A stretch of 64,000 nucleotides of DNA from JBJXGV01 sp046160485. GTDB taxonomy: Bacteria > Orphanbacterota > Orphanbacteria > JBJXGV01. Location of the stretch: assembly GCA_046160485.1 (NCBI GenBank), contig JBJXGV010000002.1, forward strand, positions 186,001 through 250,000, written 5' to 3'. Positions 33,130 through 41,803 of the stretch are shown piece by piece. Made by a program: the position numbers and the translations under genes. Position 1 is the first letter of the stretch. Each line of letters begins with the position of its first letter. The notes below the pieces were generated by a model. It was not told where the DNA came from. It did not search any database and was given only the letters and a program-made list of their open reading frames with translations.

Positions 33130-34931
33130 CTGACGAAGTGAAGGAGACCGCGCGCGCCATCGAGCCGCTCGGTTCGTGGCGGCGCACGCACACGTGCGGC
33201 GACTTGCGCGCGTCGGATGTCGGACGCGAGGTGACGATCATGGGCTGGGTTCACCGCCGGCGCGATCACGGAGGCGTCGTCTTCGCGGACATCCGCGACC
33301 GCTTCGGGCTCACGCAGGTTGTTATTCATCCTGCCGATTTTCCCGCGCTCGCCGAGAAGGCGGAGGATTTTCGCTCGGAGTTTGTCGTTGCGGTTCGCGG
33401 CCTCGTCGAGGCGCGTCCCGCGGAAATGAAGAATCCGAAGCTCGCGACGGGCGAGATCGAGGTCGCGGCGCGCGACATTCGCATCCTGAATCGCTCGCTG
33501 CCGCCGCCGTTCGTCGTCGAAGACGACAGCGACGCGAACGACGACTTCCGCATGAAGTACCGCTTCGTCGATCTGCGGCGGCCGGTGATGCAGCGCAACC
33601 TCGCGATTCGCCACCGCGCCGTGCTCGCGACGCGCAACTTTCTAAGCGCCGAAGGATTCCTCGAGATCGAAACGCCGCTTCTCGTGAAGTCAACGCCCGA
33701 GGGCGCGCGCGATTTCGTCGTGCCGAGCCGTCTGTTGCCCGGCAAGTTCTTCGCGCTCCCGCAATCGCCGCAAATCTACAAGCAGATCCTCATGGTGAGC
33801 GGCTGCGATCGCTACTTCCAAATCGCGCGCTGCCTCCGCGACGAGGACCTGCGCGCCGACCGCCAGCCCGAGTTCACGCAGATCGATCTGGAGATGACGT
33901 TCGTCGGCGAGGAGGACGTGTTTCGCGTCGTCGAGGGGCTCATGGTCGCGATGTTCCGCGACGCGATCGGCGTCGAGGTAAAGACTCCGTTTCCGCGGCT
34001 TGCCTACGACGATGCGATGGCGCGCTACGGATCGGACAAGCCCGACACGCGCTTCGGTCTCGAGCACCGTGACCTGACGGAGTTCGCGCGCACGTGCTCC
34101 TTCGATGCATTCCGGAAGGCGGCGGAGAGCGGCGGGCTCGTGAAGGCGCTCGTCGCGCCGGCGGAGACGCTCTCGCGCAAGGTCGTCGGCGATCTCGAAG
34201 CGGCCGCGAAAATCTACGGCGCCGGCGGACTCGCGTGGACGCGGCGCACGGAGGCGGGGCTCGAAGGCGGCATCGCGAAGTTCTTCGAAGGCGCAGCGGG
34301 CGAGAAGCTCGCGGAGCTTGCCGGCGCGAAACCCGGCGACATGATTCTCGTCGTCGCGGGAACGCAGCGTGTCGCGCACGCGGCGCTCTCGGCCGTGCGG
34401 CTCGATCTTGGCGCGCGCCTCGGCCTCATCCCGAAAGACGAGTTCCGTTTCGCATGGATTCATCGCTTCCCGCTCTTCGAGGACGACGAAGCGGGCGGAT
34501 GGACGCCGGCGCACCACATGTTCACGATGCCGGTCGACGAACACCTCGATATCATCGCGTCGGATCCGGGTCGCGTGCGCGCGACGCTCTACGATCTCAC
34601 GATGAACGGCGCGGAGATCGCGTCGGGTTCCGTGCGTGTTCACGTCCCCGAGATTCAGCGGCGCATCATGGACGTCGTCGGAATTCGCGGCGCCGATCAG
34701 GATGAACGCTTCGGATTCATGCTCAACTGCTTCGAGTACGGAGCGCCGCCGCACGGCGGCATCGCGCTCGGCGTCGATCGCATCACCGCGATGATGGCGG
34801 GGCAAACGTCGATTCGCGAGGTGATCGCGTTCCCGAAGACGGCGAAGGGGATTTGCCTCATGGACGGCTCGCCCTCCGACATCGATCCGAAGCAGCTCGA
34901 AGAGCTGAGGCTCCGCGTCGTCGAGGAGTAG
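33126..34931 (+). CDS. aspS: Aspartate--tRNA ligase, bacterial type
   Basis: 601 residues, the usual bacterial length. Order of parts: OB-fold anticodon domain (MGWVHRRRDHGGVVFADIRD, residues 40-60), class II core with motif 2 (YFQIARCLRDEDLRADRQPE near residue 230), the bacterial GAD insertion about residues 300-420, and motif 3 (GIALGVDRITAMMAG near residue 545). It charges tRNA-Asp; whether it also misacylates tRNA-Asn cannot be judged here because no gat or asnS genes are in view. ATGA overlap with hisS. The CHAT-domain gene starts 3 bases after its stop. Confidence 0.97.
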   Translation: MTDEVKETARAIEPLGSWRRTHTCGDLRASDVGREVTIMGWVHRRRDHGGVVFADIRDRFGLTQVVIHPADFPALAEKAEDFRSEFVVAVRGLVEARPAEMKNPKLATGEIEVAARDIRILNRSLPPPFVVEDDSDANDDFRMKYRFVDLRRPVMQRNLAIRHRAVLATRNFLSAEGFLEIETPLLVKSTPEGARDFVVPSRLLPGKFFALPQSPQIYKQILMVSGCDRYFQIARCLRDEDLRADRQPEFTQIDLEMTFVGEEDVFRVVEGLMVAMFRDAIGVEVKTPFPRLAYDDAMARYGSDKPDTRFGLEHRDLTEFARTCSFDAFRKAAESGGLVKALVAPAETLSRKVVGDLEAAAKIYGAGGLAWTRRTEAGLEGGIAKFFEGAAGEKLAELAGAKPGDMILVVAGTQRVAHAALSAVRLDLGARLGLIPKDEFRFAWIHRFPLFEDDEAGGWTPAHHMFTMPVDEHLDIIASDPGRVRATLYDLTMNGAEIASGSVRVHVPEIQRRIMDVVGIRGADQDERFGFMLNCFEYGAPPHGGIALGVDRITAMMAGQTSIREVIAFPKTAKGICLMDGSPSDIDPKQLEELRLRVVEE

Positions 34932-34934
34932 CCT

Positions 34935-37900
34935 GTGACCGCGGCTGGCCGTCGATCGAACCGCGACAAGCTCGGCGCGATCGCGATCGGTTTGTTTCGT
35001 TGGAGCATTGCGACCGTCGTGATCGCTGCGCTCCCGTCGACTGCCGGCGCGGAGACCGGCGCGGCGGCGATCGTTCCCGGCGCCGCGCCCGCGGATAGCG
35101 TGCGTGCGTTCCTCAACGACGGGCGGTACGCGGAGGCGGAGGTCGGCGCGCGCGCACTCGTCGCGGCGCACACGGCGGATGCGGACGCGTCCTCGCCCAC
35201 GGATTCGCTCGCGCACGCACACGCAGAGGCGCTCGACCTGCTCGTCGAAGCGTTGTGGCGCGGCGGGCGCTCGGGCGAGGACTCGACGCTCGCGCTTGCA
35301 GAAGAGAGCGTCGCGCTACGCGAGACAGCCGGCGGCGTCGCGCGGTCCGAACTGTGGCAGAGCCTCGACAACCTCGCGACGATCCATCGCGAGCGCGGCG
35401 ACTACGACGCCGCGCGCGGGGCGCTCGCGCGCGCGGTCGCGGTCTGCGACTCCGCGTTCGAGCCGAACGACCACCGCACCGCGATCGTCCTCAACAGCCT
35501 CGGCATCATCCTCGAACACGCCGGCGAAACCGACGGCGCGCTGGCCGCGCACACGCGCGCGCTCGCGATTCGCGAGGCGCTCTACGGCCCGGACAATTTC
35601 ATGGTTTCGCAGAGCCTTCACAGCCTGGGCGTGCTGTCGCTTCGGATGACTGACTACCTCGGCGCGCGCCGCTATTTCGAGCGCGCGGTGCGCATTCGCG
35701 AGAAGGAGCTTGGCCCGACGCATCGCGAGCTTGCCGCGACTCTCGTTAATCTGGCGATCGCGCTTTTCAGCCGCGGCGAGTATCTCGAGGCGCGCGCGCC
35801 GCTCGAACGCGCCACGAAGATTCTCGAGACGACGCTCGGCCCCGATCATCCCGACGTCGCGGTCGCGTACAACAATCTCGGCGCGATTCTCGGGGAGATG
35901 GGCGATCCGGGCGGTGCGCTCCCCGCGTTCGAGCGCGCGCTGGCGATCACCGAGACGCGATTCGGCCGCGACCACCTCGGCGTCGCCGGCTACTGCTGCA
36001 ACATCGGAAGCATCGAAAAGGAGATCGGCGACGTGGATGCCGCCGAGCAACACTTCCGGCGTGCGCTCGCGATCTTCGACTCGCGGCCGCCCGGGCCGTA
36101 TCAGCCGGACGCGATCCTCGCAATGAATGCGTTCGCGGGGATTCTCGCCGCCCGCGGCGAGGTCGATTCGGCGCGCACGCTGGGCGAACGCGCGGTCGCG
36201 ACCGCGGAGTCGACGCTCGGTGCGGATAGCCCGATGCTCGCCAGCGCGCTCGAAGCGCTCGCGGACCTCATCGAGAACGCGGGCGAGCACGCGGCGGCGG
36301 GGTCGCATCTCGAACGCGCGATCATGATCCGGCGCGACGCTCAGGGTGCGGGGCATCCGGCGGTCGCGAACGGCCTGACGCGGCTGGCGCGAATCGCGTG
36401 GCGCGACGGCGATTTGGCGCGTGCTTCGGCTCTCGAGTCGGACGCGCGCGACATTCTGCACGGCTCGCTCGGCGCGGGACACCCGTCGACAGCGGAGGCG
36501 GAGGCGCGGCTTGCGCGCTACCTCGCTGCCGCGGGTGACACGACGCGCGCGTTCGCGCTCGCGCTGCGAAGCGAGGAGTCGATGCGAGCGCATCTGCGCC
36601 TCGCAAGCCGCGGCCTCTCCGAGCGGCAGTCGCTCGCGTACACGGCGAATCGCGTCTCGAGCCTCGACACCGCGCTCGAGATTGCGGCGGCGTCGAGCGA
36701 TCCTGCCGTGCATCGCGCCGCGTGGGACGCCGGTGTGCGATCGCGCGCGATCGTCCTCGACGAGATGGCCGCGCGCGTGCGCGGCGCCGAACGCGGCGTC
36801 GGCGCCGAGACGTCGCGCCTCGCTACGGAGTACGCGGCGGTTTCGCGCAGGCTTGCGAATCTTGTCGTGCGCGGCCTCGGAGCCGATGAGCCGGATGCCT
36901 ATCGCGTGCTTCTCGACGGCGCTCGGCGTGAGCGCGACGCGGCCGAGCGCGCGCTCGCCGCGCAAAGCGACGCGTTCCGGCGCGAAGCGTCCGATCGCGC
37001 GATCGGGCTCGACGGCGTGCTCGCGTCGCTCCCGGGGCGAAGCGCGCTCGTCGCGTACTTCCGGACAGAGCCCGAGGGTGGGCTCGGCGCGTCGCACTAC
37101 GTTGCGTTCGTCGCGCGCGCGGACCACGGCGATGCGGGCGCCGTCGCGCGGTCGGGTCCCGCCGCGAGTGCGGGTGGTGATGGCGCCGCGCGCGCCGTCC
37201 CGCTCGGCAGCGCATCCGTGATCGACGGCGCGGTGCGCGGGTGGCGGCGGCTCGTGGGCCTTGGCGTGACGGTCGGATTAAACGAGACCGGCGCTCTGCC
37301 TGATTCTGAGCCCGCCAAACTCACCACCGAAACTGGGGGATCCAAGATCGTCGACCACGCGGCGGCGCCCGTCGCCGAGCACGAGGCCGCAGCGGGAAGC
37401 GCGGGCGCGTCACTGCGCGCGCTCGTGTGGGATCCGCTCGTGCCGCACCTCGCCGGCGTCGATCGCGTCTTCATCGTGCCCGATGCCGCGCTCACACTGA
37501 TCAATTTCGCCGCGCTGCCTGACGAGAGCGGCGCATATCTCGTCGAGACCGGACCCGTGGTGCATCTGGTCTCGGCGGAGCGCGACCTTGCAACGGATGC
37601 GGCGAACGCGCCGTCGTCCGAAGCGGGAGGCCTCCTCGCACTCGGCGGCCCCGACTTCGATACGGCGCCGTGGCTCGACGCGAGCACGAGCGGGAATGCG
37701 GGCGCGAGCGCGAGTGCGCTCCCTGGTGCCGCCGCGTATCGCGGCGCGCGGCCGGCGTGCGCGTCGTTCGCGCGGCTTCAATTCGAGCGGCTTCCAGGCG
37801 CGGAGCAAGAGGCGCGCGACATCGCCGCGCTGTGGAAGGAACACGCCGCGGCGAACGGGCGGCGCGGTATCGCCGCGCGCAGCACGGAGCTGACGGGACG

Positions 37901-38600
37901 CGACGCGACGGAGACCGCGCTGAAGCGAGCGGCGCACGAACAGAGCGTGCTTCACCTCGCGACACACGGATTCTTTCTGAGTGATTTGTGTCTCTCGCTC
38001 GATGCGCGATCGCGCGGGATCGGCGGGCTCGCGCCATCGAGCGCGGGTGCGGGGCCCGGCGCCAGCGGCGCGAATTCCGGTGCGCCGCCGAATTCGCCGA
38101 CCGCGACGCGCGTCTACGAGTCGACTCCGAGCACCGATCCGTCGTCGCCGACGCGCCGCGAGGAGAATCCGCTCCGCTTCGCTGGCCTCGTTCTCGCGGG
38201 CGCAAATCATCGCGTCAACGCCGGTCCCGACGAGGAAGACGGCATTCTCACCGCGGAGGAAATCGCCGCGCTCGATTTGTCGCGCGTGACGTGGTGCGTG
38301 CTCTCGGCGTGCGAGACGGGCGTCGCCGACACCTACGCGGGCGAGGGTGTCTTGAGTCTGCGACGCGCGGTGCAAGTTGCCGGCGCGCGCACGCTGATTT
38401 CGAGCCTCTGGCCGGTGCGCGACGAAGCGACGCGCGCGTGGATGCGCGCGCTCTACGAGGCGCGCCTCCGCGGCGGCCTCGACACCGCCGCGTCCGTGCA
38501 GGCCGCGTCGCGCACGATCCTCGCCGAACGCCGCGCGCGCGGCGCGAGCACTCACCCGTTCCTCTGGGCCGGCTTCGTCGCGTCCGGCGATTGGCGCTGA
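34935..38600 (+). CDS. Secreted TPR-CHAT domain protein (caspase-like)
   Basis: 1,221 residues; GTG start 3 bases after aspS. A signal peptide (WSIATVVIAALPSTAGA, ending near residue 37) exports it. About residues 60-530 are kinesin-light-chain-like TPR repeats (TLGPDHPDVAVAYNNLGAIL, ALAITETRFGRDHLGVAGYC). About 800-1215 is a CHAT domain with the catalytic dyad His1011 (HLATHGFF) and Cys1126 (LSACETG), and the closing GARTLISSLWPVRDEATRAW. CHAT domains are clan CD cysteine peptidases related to caspases and separase. Being exported, it is unlikely to act like cytoplasmic CRISPR-linked Craspase. A low-complexity Ala/Gly/Ser/Pro insertion of about 40 residues follows the His. A terminator follows. 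Confidence 0.87.
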   Translation: MTAAGRRSNRDKLGAIAIGLFRWSIATVVIAALPSTAGAETGAAAIVPGAAPADSVRAFLNDGRYAEAEVGARALVAAHTADADASSPTDSLAHAHAEALDLLVEALWRGGRSGEDSTLALAEESVALRETAGGVARSELWQSLDNLATIHRERGDYDAARGALARAVAVCDSAFEPNDHRTAIVLNSLGIILEHAGETDGALAAHTRALAIREALYGPDNFMVSQSLHSLGVLSLRMTDYLGARRYFERAVRIREKELGPTHRELAATLVNLAIALFSRGEYLEARAPLERATKILETTLGPDHPDVAVAYNNLGAILGEMGDPGGALPAFERALAITETRFGRDHLGVAGYCCNIGSIEKEIGDVDAAEQHFRRALAIFDSRPPGPYQPDAILAMNAFAGILAARGEVDSARTLGERAVATAESTLGADSPMLASALEALADLIENAGEHAAAGSHLERAIMIRRDAQGAGHPAVANGLTRLARIAWRDGDLARASALESDARDILHGSLGAGHPSTAEAEARLARYLAAAGDTTRAFALALRSEESMRAHLRLASRGLSERQSLAYTANRVSSLDTALEIAAASSDPAVHRAAWDAGVRSRAIVLDEMAARVRGAERGVGAETSRLATEYAAVSRRLANLVVRGLGADEPDAYRVLLDGARRERDAAERALAAQSDAFRREASDRAIGLDGVLASLPGRSALVAYFRTEPEGGLGASHYVAFVARADHGDAGAVARSGPAASAGGDGAARAVPLGSASVIDGAVRGWRRLVGLGVTVGLNETGALPDSEPAKLTTETGGSKIVDHAAAPVAEHEAAAGSAGASLRALVWDPLVPHLAGVDRVFIVPDAALTLINFAALPDESGAYLVETGPVVHLVSAERDLATDAANAPSSEAGGLLALGGPDFDTAPWLDASTSGNAGASASALPGAAAYRGARPACASFARLQFERLPGAEQEARDIAALWKEHAAANGRRGIAARSTELTGRDATETALKRAAHEQSVLHLATHGFFLSDLCLSLDARSRGIGGLAPSSAGAGPGASGANSGAPPNSPTATRVYESTPSTDPSSPTRREENPLRFAGLVLAGANHRVNAGPDEEDGILTAEEIAALDLSRVTWCVLSACETGVADTYAGEGVLSLRRAVQVAGARTLISSLWPVRDEATRAWMRALYEARLRGGLDTAASVQAASRTILAERRARGASTHPFLWAGFVASGDWR

Positions 38601-38607
38601 CACGCCG

Positions 38608-38633
38608 AACGCCCCGCAACTTCACGGGGCGTT
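38608..38633 (+). terminator. Rho-independent-like terminator after the CHAT gene
   Basis: A 9-base perfect stem (AACGCCCCG / CGGGGCGTT) with an 8-base loop begins 8 bases after the stop of the CHAT gene and is followed by TGCTTGC. The stem also stands 30 bases from the end of the converging matrixin gene and could serve both strands. Confidence 0.75.
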
Positions 38634-38662
38634 TGCTTGCGCTGGCCTCTCGCTGACCGCTT

Positions 38663-39667
38663 CTACTGGGTCAGAGTCACGCTCCCGGATTCCGGCTGGA
38701 TGATCATGTTTTTCGTGATGACCGGCGCCCCGGTATAGACGCCAGAAACCATGTGCAGGATGAGTCCGGTCGACGCGGCGGGGATGCCGGCGATTCCCTC
38801 AGCGATCGTGTTGAACGGCTGCACGAACGTGCCGCGCTCCAATCCACTGTACGTCCAATTCACCCACACGCCGCTGCCGGCCAGCGTCGTGACGCTGCCT
38901 GTGCCGGTCGCGTAGCCGACGCGGATGTTCGTGATGTCGGCGGCGGAGAGGCCGGGGAACGCGTCGTCAGAATTGATGAACGCTTCCATGACGTCGGTGG
39001 CGCCCGTCGAATGCGTAAGTCCGATCGCGTGTCCGATCTCATGGCACGCGACGAACGTCAGGCTGAAGAGGGCGTCCGTGCTCGTTGTGTCGTCGAGTTC
39101 CCACATATCGTCGTCGTCGAAGTGGATGTTGCCGGCGAACGTCTCTGACATCGCGTTGATGCAGAGAGAATTCACGCCCGGCGGAAACCCGCCATGGGCC
39201 ACGACGCCACCCGCCCCGTCGAACGGGCAATCGCCGTCGCCCGTCTCCTGTGGTTCCAGCGCGTCATGGTTCCCCGTCGTGAACGCGAAGTCGATCGCCA
39301 CGTTTTCGTTTGCGACCGCCGTCTCGACGAAGTCGATCTGCACGACGTTCGCCCACGCTTGAAGCGCGTTGATGATCGCGGTGCGTTGCAACGGCCCCAT
39401 GTCACCCGTTGAGTTCTCCACGCGCCACGTGATCGTCACGGCATTCTGTCCGGGTCCGTCCCAGCCGTCGCCGGTCATGATCATCTTCGACGGCGCCGCG
39501 AACGGCTCCGTATCGCAATGCCCGAAGATCCTGACGCCGTCCGTTCTCGCGAGCGGCGCGTCGTCGGCGCGCACGGCCGTTACGGCGAGCGCCGTCCCGA
39601 GGCACGCGGCGATTCCCGCGAGTAACAAGCGCGCGACGAGTGAACGCGTACGCTGTGCTTGTTTCAT
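38663..39667 (-). CDS. Secreted matrixin-type metalloprotease with C-terminal beta-helix-like stub
   Basis: 334 residues. Signal peptide to about residue 35 (LLLAGIAACLGTALAVTAVRA). Residues 75-260 form a matrixin (M10) catalytic domain with a full zinc site: His209, Glu210, His213, Gly216, His219 in HEIGHAIGLTH and a Met-turn candidate in ATDVMEAF. The last 56 residues form a separate module (QPFNTIAEGIAGIPAASTG, VSGVYTGAP, then SGSVTLTQ) that resembles the first turn of a parallel beta-helix and recurs on four other proteases in this window. No prodomain with a cysteine switch is evident. AAGGAG precedes the ATG by 8 bases. Last gene of the first secreted cassette. Confidence 0.83.
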   Translation of the reverse strand: MKQAQRTRSLVARLLLAGIAACLGTALAVTAVRADDAPLARTDGVRIFGHCDTEPFAAPSKMIMTGDGWDGPGQNAVTITWRVENSTGDMGPLQRTAIINALQAWANVVQIDFVETAVANENVAIDFAFTTGNHDALEPQETGDGDCPFDGAGGVVAHGGFPPGVNSLCINAMSETFAGNIHFDDDDMWELDDTTSTDALFSLTFVACHEIGHAIGLTHSTGATDVMEAFINSDDAFPGLSAADITNIRVGYATGTGSVTTLAGSGVWVNWTYSGLERGTFVQPFNTIAEGIAGIPAASTGLILHMVSGVYTGAPVITKNMIIQPESGSVTLTQ

Positions 39668-39693
39668 GACGACTCTCCTTCGCACAAGCGCGA

Positions 39694-41091
39694 TCACTGA
39701 AGGTTGACGAGGACGAGCACGAGCCCCGTCCGCGAATCGAGGGACGACATCGCCTTGCCTATCACGGCGCCGCCCGCACGCTGGTGATCGGTGGCGCGCA
39801 TCGCGTGACCGGAAGTCGCCGATGTCGTGAGGAGGTCGCCAGGAGAGATCGTGCCGTTCTCGTTCGAGCACTTCACGTAGACGCGGCCAGTCATCGCCAC
39901 GAGCGTCTCGCCGTCGAGCTTTCCTTCCTGGCCAAGACGAATGCCCGCCTCAACACCGCCCGCGCCGGAAACAACGCCCGCGACCTTGCGATCGTACGGC
40001 GCGTCGGATTCGCGCAGCCCGCCGGCGTTCTTTTCATCGATCACGACGACGGTGCCGGGCGCGCGCGCCGCGTCCGTCTTCGTATCGAAGCCTTCGACGA
40101 GATCCGCGCCGCCGAGAATCTGAAGGGTCTTCACCTTCGCGAGGCCGTCGGCGAAGAGAGCCGTCCCGCCCGCGCTGTTGACGAAGTACCCGCCGTTGAA
40201 CGCCAGGTGCGATGCGATGCCTTCGATTCCGTGGCCGTAGTCCGATTGGCCCGTGACTCCGGCGCAGTCACCGAGGATTTGAGTTCCAAAGCCGATGCCC
40301 CAGACCGCCGCACTCGGTCCTGGACCCGCGGTGCCAAAGGACTTGATCCCGATGCTCGTGCCGACGGGGTTGACGGTCAGTTGCGCCTCCGAGGTGGTCA
40401 GCGTTCCCACCCCGAGGCGCCCCGTCAAGATGTGGCGGTCGCTCGCGTCGTCGTATACGCCGATACCGTTGACCGCGTCGTTCCTGACGTTGAGTGCCAC
40501 GAAGTTGGCGTTGTTGTTCCGGAACGTGCCAGGAACCGCGGCCGCGGTGCCCGCGTTGACGACGAACTGCTGAGACAAGATCAGGTCGGCGTTCTGCCCA
40601 ATTGCGACGTTGCCCGCGATGTAGTGGATTCCGCCTGGGTCATTGATCCATTGGCTGCCGGTGTTGCCGCTCTCGGCAAAGCCCGAGCGCACAGCGTACG
40701 GAACCGAGCGAATTTCCTGGCGCGGCGTCAGAAGCACTAGGGCGTCGCCGCTCGCGGCCGCCTTAATTTCCAGCCAGCGCGCGTTGCCGTTGAAGACCGC
40801 GCCGAAGTCGAGCTGCGTCGTGAACAATCCGTTCGTCACCGTCAACCCCTGCGATATCGCCGAAGCAACCAGATTGCCGCCCGTCTGTGCGTCGTAAAGC
40901 GCGAACTCGAAGTTCGTCAGCCCATTGCGCGGCACGCCGTCCTTCTTGAGTTGTCCTTGATACGTGAACGCGTTGCTGATGGCGTGAGCCGGCGCGGCGA
41001 GGATCGCGACGACGAGAAGCGTCAACGTCGCGGCCCCAGTGAGCGCTGCGAAGATCGCGCTAGATACTGCGGGTTGCCCTGTGCGTGACAT
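39694..41091 (-). CDS. Secreted fibre-like protein, YQGQL family, paralog 1
   Basis: 465 residues with a signal peptide (LTLLVVAILAAPAHA). Residues 40-140 are a beta-rich N-terminal domain: AFTYQGQLKKDGVP, LDFGAVFNGNARWLEI and TPRQEIRSVPYAVRSG. The variable middle has repeated GVGT/GIGT-type turns and GVTGQSDYGHGIEGI, like tail-fibre shafts. About residues 325-465 are a near-invariant C-terminal module: LQILGGADLVEGFD, PYDRKVAGVVSGAGGV, GETLVAMTGRVYVKCS, GDLLTTSATSGHAMRA and the terminal LVLVLVNLQ. Function is unknown; I infer a surface fibre with a conserved processing or anchoring end. ATG at 41091 has GGGAG nine bases upstream; ATG at 41097 is possible. Confidence 0.8.
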   Translation of the reverse strand: MSRTGQPAVSSAIFAALTGAATLTLLVVAILAAPAHAISNAFTYQGQLKKDGVPRNGLTNFEFALYDAQTGGNLVASAISQGLTVTNGLFTTQLDFGAVFNGNARWLEIKAAASGDALVLLTPRQEIRSVPYAVRSGFAESGNTGSQWINDPGGIHYIAGNVAIGQNADLILSQQFVVNAGTAAAVPGTFRNNNANFVALNVRNDAVNGIGVYDDASDRHILTGRLGVGTLTTSEAQLTVNPVGTSIGIKSFGTAGPGPSAAVWGIGFGTQILGDCAGVTGQSDYGHGIEGIASHLAFNGGYFVNSAGGTALFADGLAKVKTLQILGGADLVEGFDTKTDAARAPGTVVVIDEKNAGGLRESDAPYDRKVAGVVSGAGGVEAGIRLGQEGKLDGETLVAMTGRVYVKCSNENGTISPGDLLTTSATSGHAMRATDHQRAGGAVIGKAMSSLDSRTGLVLVLVNLQ

Positions 41092-41104
41092 ATTCATTTC
41101 TCCC

Positions 41105-41680
41105 TTAGCGTGTGAGTACGAGTTTGTGTGTGGCGGTCGACGATCCGGCCTCGAGTCGCAGCATGTAGATTCCTTGCGCGACCGGACGGCCGTTGTCGTC
41201 GACTCCGAGCCATGACGCCTGGTGTCGTCCCGCGGCGAACGACTCGTCGACGAGTGTTCTGACGAGAGCGCCGCTCGGGTTGTAGACGCGCGCGGTTGCG
41301 CGGCCGGCTTGCGGTAGATCGAATGCGATCGTCGTTTCGCGCGTGAACGGATTCGGCGCCGCGGGATGGAGCTGGAACGCGACGGGCACGCTCGCGGGCG
41401 CGTCCGCGAACGGAACATCGACGGCCTCTGCGGCGATCGCGCCGGCCCAGAAGCCGCCCGTCAATACGTACGCGCCGCCGCTGTGCGTCCCCGCGTCGAG
41501 CTGCGCCGCGGTTCCGTCGAGCGTGTACGCGCCGCCTGAGCTCCCGGTGACGCCGCCCGGGTCGATCGTGTTCCACGAAAGGTCATACGCGCCGCCGACC
41601 TGCGCGCCAGCCGCGGTTGCGTGGAGAATCGCCAACGCAACGAGCGCGGCGCCTCCGCGATAAATGGGAATGCGAGTCAT
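41105..41680 (-). CDS. Small secreted FlgD-Ig/type IX-like sorting-domain protein, paralog 1
   Basis: 191 residues. Signal peptide (residues 1-26, ending AAGA). Residues 28-80 carry a GGAYDLSWNTIDPGG ... SGGAYTLDGT ... SGGAYVLTGGFW pattern, three short beta hairpin units that recur in two paralogs. Residues 100-191 are a FlgD-Ig-like C-terminal domain (HPAAPNPFTRETTIAFDLP, VYNPSGALVRTLVD, VAQGIYMLRLEAG, KLVLTR), which in related lineages directs export or surface attachment by a type IX-like route. GGAGG precedes ATG by 7 bases. It is the first gene of a cassette with a fibre-like protein and a matrixin. Confidence 0.82.
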   Translation of the reverse strand: MTRIPIYRGGAALVALAILHATAAGAQVGGAYDLSWNTIDPGGVTGSSGGAYTLDGTAAQLDAGTHSGGAYVLTGGFWAGAIAAEAVDVPFADAPASVPVAFQLHPAAPNPFTRETTIAFDLPQAGRATARVYNPSGALVRTLVDESFAAGRHQASWLGVDDNGRPVAQGIYMLRLEAGSSTATHKLVLTR

Positions 41681-41803
41681 CTCTGGTCCTCCTTCTGGTA
41701 GGGAGAACCTCGCGGGGGGCGGGACGTAACAGGAAAAGTTTGCGCCGGGCCGCTGCCGCGTGCGGCGTCGCCGGTTTCGCGACGCTCGCGCGGCGCGCCG
41801 GCT

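Noticed and set aside
41681..41803. TGTTACGTC-like sequence upstream of the first cassette as an ECF promoter
   Set aside because: No matching -10 at 16-17 bases and no equivalent upstream of the other two cassettes.
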